From Punica granatum (lineage: Eukaryota; Streptophyta; Magnoliopsida; Myrtales; Lythraceae), in the NCBI RefSeq assembly GCF_007655135.1, contig NC_045127.1:13029001-13093000 (forward strand): a stretch of 64,000 nt of DNA, given 5' to 3'. The notes beneath the pieces were generated by a model that was given only the letters and a program-made list of their open reading frames with translations, was not told the origin of the DNA and did no database searches. Both the position numbers and the translations under genes were made by a program. Positions within the stretch are counted from its first letter, which is position 1. Each line of letters opens with the position of its first letter. Shown piece after piece: positions 58,827 through 64,000 of this stretch.

Positions 58827-58992
58827 CTATATAAATTTTCAAAATTAAAAATTTGATCCCTGCATTTTTTAAAATATAATAAAATGGTCCTTTAACCATT
58901 TTTTTGGCCAACAGATTGGTCCCTAAAAGGACCATTTTTCATGATTTTTGAAAATTCAGAGATCAAATTCTCGATTTTGAAAATTCATGTAG
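58827..58992. mobile_element. Palindromic MITE upstream of TGD4
   Basis: A 166-bp element with inverted arms of about 65 bp, CTATATAAATTTTCAAAAT on the left and CTACATGAATTTTCAAAAT on the right, reverse-complemented. Both continue through AATTTGATCYCTG and AAATGGTCC. TCA flanks both ends. It lies 130 bp upstream of the TGD4 ATG. Confidence 0.6.
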
Positions 58993-59068
58993 TCACGTAC
59001 TAACAGTTGAAAAACTAGACGACCAAAGTGTTAGTGGACTCTTATCGATTTAAATTTCGAAAAAAGAT

Positions 59069-59289
59069 GAGTAAATTGACGAATTGATCCTCCAAAGATT
59101 GAACGTACATTAAATTTACCTCGAGAAATTTTTTGCATCAGTTTAAACCTCCACTTAATAATTATACATCACATTCATCCTTACGTCAGCCTACCATCAA
59201 TCAATGGAGGGCTAAAGTGATACAAAAAATTTCTCGAAGTAAATGTGATATATATTCAATCTCTGGAGGAAAAATTAGTTAATTTACTC
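59069..59289. mobile_element. Mutator-like MITE with GAGTAAATT ends
   Basis: A 221-bp element with inverted arms of about 90 bp that start GAGTAAATTGACGAATTG (left) and GAGTAAATTAACTAATTT (right, reversed). They share CCTCCARAGATTGAA and TCGAGAAATTTTTTG. No target duplication was recognised. The GAGTAAAT terminus is shared with the outer element at 24215. Confidence 0.65.
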
Positions 59290-59819
59290 AAATGTGTCTT
59301 CAAATATTTTATTCTTTTCTACTCTCTCCTCCTTTGTTCTTCCGCTCCCTCAATTGTTTCAAAAAAGTGTGGCAGAAGGCGAGAAACGAAACTCGGAGGA
59401 ATAAGCTCTGTGGGTGAGATTTGTTTGATCAGATTAGCCATCAAATTAGCCAGCCATGTGATAGCAACAAATGTAGGGAGAGGAATAAGCTCAATTCCTT
59501 TATTAAGCATTTTGGTTTTTGGGTTTCGAAGAAGATCGAGCTAGGTCCTATGTATGCAGAGGTTTGGTGTGCTACTAGCTTCGAAAATCTGAAGGTAGGT
59601 AAGGGTGTTTATTACTTGCATTGCCGATTTTGTGGTCTCCTACTTGTCTCCTTGCTCTGATGTGTTGTCATGTGTAATGAATGTGGTCCCCTATTTTTTC
59701 CTCTTTAGCGTTATTATGGCCCAAATGATGATAAAGTTTACATTTTTTCCCTCTTTTTTTAAAAGCAACTGTTGGACGGTTAGTTAAATATGCTTATTGT
59801 TCTTTAGATTGTTGCAATA

Positions 59820-62282
59820 TGGCATGGGAGTTTGTCGAGGACAGTGGCTATAAGATGGGGCCCGAATTTTATTTTGATTGGTATGATGATGATCCTGAAT
59901 TTATTGAATAAAGTAAGCCAAGTTTAGAGGATTATGAGATGCACTATGCAGATGGTGGAGGTTTGGAATGCAGTTTGCTACTAGAGGGAGCAAATTGCAT
60001 AATGCTGGTGATGGAGGGTCTGGACTGTAGGTTGCTGGTGCTGGAGGGTCTGCACTACAAGTTGCTGGTGCTGGTGGATATAGCACTGAAGAGCCTCAAA
60101 TGCAAGACAAGTAGAGAGCTAAAAGAAAAAGGAAAAACACAAAAACCAGGTTCAAGCAAAGAACAACTGAAGAAAGAGAAAGATTGTTTGCAGAGCAAAA
60201 GAGAATATTTGTAGAGTAAGAGATAAATGTTGAGGTGGAGGATTCAACCATCTCCGATGCTTATGATACTGATGAACTACAGTCTCTTAAAGGTGATGAG
60301 AATGATGGGAAGGGTGTGCAGTTACCAGTGTTTAATGAAGCAGCTGAGTTTGAACATATTACAATAGAGCTTGGGATGGAATTTCCAAATCTAAAAGTGT
60401 TTAGGAATGCAGTGAGGGATTATAATATTAGTAGGGGAAGGGAAGTTCGATTTAAGAAAAATGAGTCCATAAGGGTAAGGGCGTAATGTGTGGAGAAAGA
60501 GTGTAAGTGGGTTATATTGTGCTCACTAAACAAAAAGACCAACACATATCAAGTGAAAACCTTTGTGAGTGAATATACATGTTATAGAAGGTTGCAGAAT
60601 AGGTTGGCTACAAGGGAGTGGGTGGCAAGTAAGTTGGTTCCAAGGGTTAGGTTCCAACCAAGCATGATTGGACAAGAATCTTATGATGACCCGATACATA
60701 CATATAGAGTGAAAGTGGGAGATGTTATGATCTACAGGACCCTACGTATTGCTCATAAGATATGTTAGGGTTCAGAGAATGAGCAATATGCTAAGCTTAG
60801 AGATTATTGTAATGAACTTCTAAAAAGCAACCGGGTTAAGTGTGGGATTGAATATTGCTCCTGTCTCATATCATTTTCATAAAATGTATGTATGCTTGGA
60901 GGCTTGTAAGACTGGATTTTTGAGTTGTTATAGGCCACTTATTAGCCTAGATGGTTGCTTCCTGAAGGGGTATTTTGGGGGCCAACTTCTATCAGCTGTT
61001 GCTCAAGATGAAAATAATGTTTTTATGTAATAATATATGCAATAGTTGATGTGGAAAACACATAAAATTTTAGATGGTTTCTCAGAAATCTTGTGGATGA
61101 CTTAGGGGATCTTGTGCTCAATGGTTTTAACTTCATGTGTGATATGCAAAATGTATGTTTAATTTAAATTTATTTCATTAATCACTTATGTATTCACCTT
61201 TACTTATTGCTGATCCAATTACTTTATATTTATAGGGCCTAGATGCTGCACTGAAGGAGATTTACCCAGGAGTACCACATAAGTTTTGTGCTAGGCATAT
61301 CTGGGCCAATTTTAACAAGAATTGGCCAGGTAAGGAGTTAAAGGTTGTATTCTAGGCTAGTGCTAGAGCAACAACTGAGCAGCAATTTCAACAGATGATG
61401 GATCACTTGAAGACAATTAGTCCTGTAGGATGGCTTTGGCTGAGCAAATTACCACATAACAGATGGACCATGTCAACATTTGATACATACTCAAAGAATT
61501 ACTCATCGAAAAATAACATGTGCAAGCAATTCAATTCTGAGATAATGAAAGTTAAGAGTAAGCCCATCATCACTATGGCTAAAGGGATCAGAATGTACAT
61601 TATGAAAAAGATGACAAGGAGCAAGCTGAAAATGGCCGAATACAAAGGTCCACTCTGCCCTAGAATTCAAACTAAGTTGGAGATCATGAAGAATAGAGAT
61701 GTTGCTTGGACTCCACATTGAGCTAGTGATCCTGATATGGTTAAATTTGAGGTCACCCATCCTCCAAATTCTGAATGTGTTGTGGACTTACAGATGCATA
61801 CATGTTCTTGTAGGGAATGAGACTGTATTGGGATTCCTTGTATGCATGCAGTTGCTTACATTGGCTTTAATAACCTAAAGCTTGAAGATTTTGTGTATCC
61901 ATGGTATTCAAGGAGCACAAATGAGCAGCTCTATGGTTCTTTCATCAAACCTATTGCCAGTGAAGAATATTGGACAAAGACAAGTGAGGACCCTGTCCAA
62001 CCTCCAAAGTTAAAGAGGCCATCTGGTCGTCTCAAAAAGCAAAGGAAGAAGGGAGTAGAGGAATCAAAAGATCCATATAAGCTGAAAAGAAGCTTAGGTC
62101 CTATAGTTTGTGGGAAGTATGGAGGTAGTAAACACAACATTAGAACTTGCAAAGGTCCTTTAAATGCTTCAAGTTCAAAGAAAAAAGGGAAAAATTCCTC
62201 AAGGAAATCCAATGTGGAGCCTAGTGGAAATAATTCAACTGCTGTATCTGATGGAACTAATTTAGCACAGGTACATGTTTAA
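59820..62282 (+). pseudogene. MuDR-type (MULE) transposase pseudogene
   Basis: Ordered fragments of a plant Mutator transposase. Acidic N terminus with MGPEFYFDWYDDDP. DNA-binding domain IELGMEFPNLKVFRNAVRDY then ECKWVILCSL (60340-60530). Catalytic domain LISLDGCFLKGYFGGQL (60930-60985). After an intron (about 61149-61236), LDAALKEIYPGVPHKFCARH. SWIM zinc finger CSCRE-stop-DCIGIPCMHAVAYI (61805-61865). Basic PSGRLKKQRKK, then a CGKYGGSKHNIRTC knuckle. Stops occur at 60486, near 60768, 61355, 61721 and in the SWIM motif, so it is inactive. Inward-facing terminal repeats enclosing it were not found. Confidence 0.85.
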
Positions 62283-64000
62283 AGATTTTTCATTCTGCTT
62301 TACTTGATGTGCTTTTATTTTCTAATAATGAAACATGTCATAATGCAGGGGACTCATCTCGTTGGTCAAGATTTCCCACTTGAAAGGCCAAGTCCATCGA
62401 CACATGTATATATTAACTGGGGTTATTTTTCTTATAAGTAAACTTGCAAATAGGTTGATTAGTATGAAAGATTTCTATTATACAGTTGATGAATGCTTCA
62501 AGTTCAGGGGTGATTGTTTCAAGTTCAGTAGTGCCATCTCAAGTTGCATCAAGTTCATTTATGGTATGTATTAATGTGTTTGAAGCATTGAATATGTATC
62601 AGTTGTTTGAGTATGTTAATGTTAAGTATGTGCCATTGTAGTGGAGGTTTGGCTTTTGAGTAATACCAACTACGACAATTCTAGATAGACAAAGTGTGGA
62701 GAGTGCCTGCATTTAGGTCCCCTCCTATGAGGCCATCTACTATACTCCCCAACCAACAAATTAGCAGATCAGTTCCTACTCAGTTCATGTCCAGGGGACA
62801 ACAATCAGTGTCATTGGAAACCATGCATGCTGCTGGTCCTACAACTGCAAAATGATTTGTTAGATACCTCAACCTCAACCTCAACCAAAGGCCCCCTTCA
62901 CAGTAAAGAAATGTCGGGTAATGCCATTTGTAATTTTTTGGCTAGATCTGAATTTTCTGATCTGAGCTATATATAGTACTTCTTTTTATAAAGTTGGAAG
63001 TGATCTGAGGTATATATTGTGGTTCTTTTTGTAAAGTTAAAATGAGCTAAATATGTTAATATTAGGCAACCAAGCTTCTTGATAGTAGGGAGTTAAACAC
63101 ATATATGCCTATATGGATTTTGTATTTGTTATATCTAGGGGAAGGGATTTGTTTCTTTGTTTAGGCTTGTGAAGACTAGTATGTATTTCATATGAACTTC
63201 AATGGTATATTGACTTCTTTTGTATGTCTTTATTTATTGAGTTACATCAATGCATGCTAAACTTCTTATCTGATTCATATAACTATACTGTATATAGCTG
63301 TCGGATTCTTTAATTTTGTTGAAGCAACGTTGTTGAGCTTCTGTCAGTTCAAGAGAAAAGATAGTGCCAAGGAATGTTGATAGAGATTGTGGCAAAATAA
63401 CCAAAATAATGATCAATTTTCTTGCATTGCATAGTAGTTTACGATAGAAATCTCATAAGTACATAAAGCTAAAATTGGACTTCACATAAATACAACTTCT
63501 TATCAATATATAAACAAATTGATGTGCCTATTTCCAACCAAATCAAACCAGCAAGAACAATAAAAGGGAGACCAAAGATATAGCAGATGAACATAACAAA
63601 GAGAAATTGAGAGAACAACATATGGACTTCATTAACTTATCTGCAAAGGTTTGCAAAACTGCATTACACGGAAACTGAAACATAAAGGACAGTAAGTCTG
63701 TCATTACAACTTAAAAAACTGCCTAATATAGATGTCCAACATTCCTACAAGTGTAAACTAACGAATTGGTCCTCCAGAGATTGAAACAAATATCTTGTAG
63801 AACAGTCATGAAGCACTAATCCATTTCCAACAGGGAAGCTCATCCACCCATTTGAAATATCCACAACTTATTGACTTGTTCTTCATTCATTAGAACCATG
63901 AAACAATAAGCAAACTGTTAGTAAATTCAAAATTAGCTGAAATGAAAGAATCAATTTAGATATTTCAATAACTAATTACTCGAAAATGGGGGTAACGAAG
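62283..64000. other. Right end of window, no gene seen
   Basis: AT-rich DNA, probably partly the 3' part of the MULE. At 63751-63785 a stretch (AACTAACGAATTGGTCCTCC then AGAGATTGAAAC) matches the start of the MITE at 59069 in the same orientation. It may begin another member that runs past the window. Confidence 0.45.

Noticed and set aside
59245..59544. 99-codon plus-strand frame before the MULE
   Set aside because: Starts inside the MITE right arm; no domain; possibly MULE leader sequence.
1..64000. CRISPR arrays, prokaryotic defence or integron-like systems
   Set aside because: The regular repeats present are transposon minisatellites and microsatellites without spacers of constant length, in a plant nuclear context.

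Overview
This is nuclear DNA from a flowering plant, almost certainly a eudicot. It has multi-exon genes with GT-AG and GC-AG introns, AT-rich intergenic DNA, three genes of plant type (CIPK1, a TruA-like tRNA pseudouridine synthase, TGD4) and a dense load of plant transposons. I cannot name the species from sequence alone.

Layout. 1-2.5 kb: AT-rich DNA with a PIF/Harbinger-type MITE. 2.5-8.3 kb, minus strand: a complete 12-exon CIPK1 gene (448 codons), a CBL-regulated protein kinase. 8.4-12 kb: intergenic, with a MITE and SINE-like repeats. 12.0-31.1 kb: two diverged tandem copies of a gene-free segment of about 5.5 kb. The second copy has been inflated to about 13.5 kb by a Helitron end, an 860-bp Mutator-type element with a perfect 9-bp target duplication, and a three-level nest: a chromovirus inside a hAT-like element, inside an element with long terminal inverted repeats. 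31.7-35.3 kb: a decayed PIF/Harbinger transposon carrying both of its genes on the minus strand. 37.9-38.5 kb: a TRIM retrotransposon. 38.85-50.43 kb: a young 11.6-kb Tat/Ogre-like LTR retrotransposon on the minus strand, with 2.2-kb LTRs and a tRNA-Arg primer site. It has an ORF1-like remnant and two tandem-repeat arrays but no recognisable gag or pol. 52.7-55.3 kb, plus strand: the TruA-like gene. 55.9-58.7 kb, minus strand: TGD4, complete except for one missing base in exon 1. 58.8-62.6 kb: two MITEs and a decayed MuDR-type MULE. The last 1.4 kb shows no gene.

The three host genes are not functionally linked. CIPK1 acts in calcium-dependent stress signalling, the TruA-like enzyme modifies tRNA, and TGD4 acts in lipid transfer from ER to chloroplast. 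The TruA-like gene and TGD4 are convergent, with about 640 bp between their stop codons. Everything else that I can name is mobile or repetitive DNA. I found no rRNA gene, convincing tRNA gene, CRISPR array or prokaryote-type system. The most unusual items are the ORF1-only retrotransposon with its composite 29/43-bp array, the nested insertions inside a tandem duplication, two GC-AG introns in two of the three genes, and the TGD4 frameshift.
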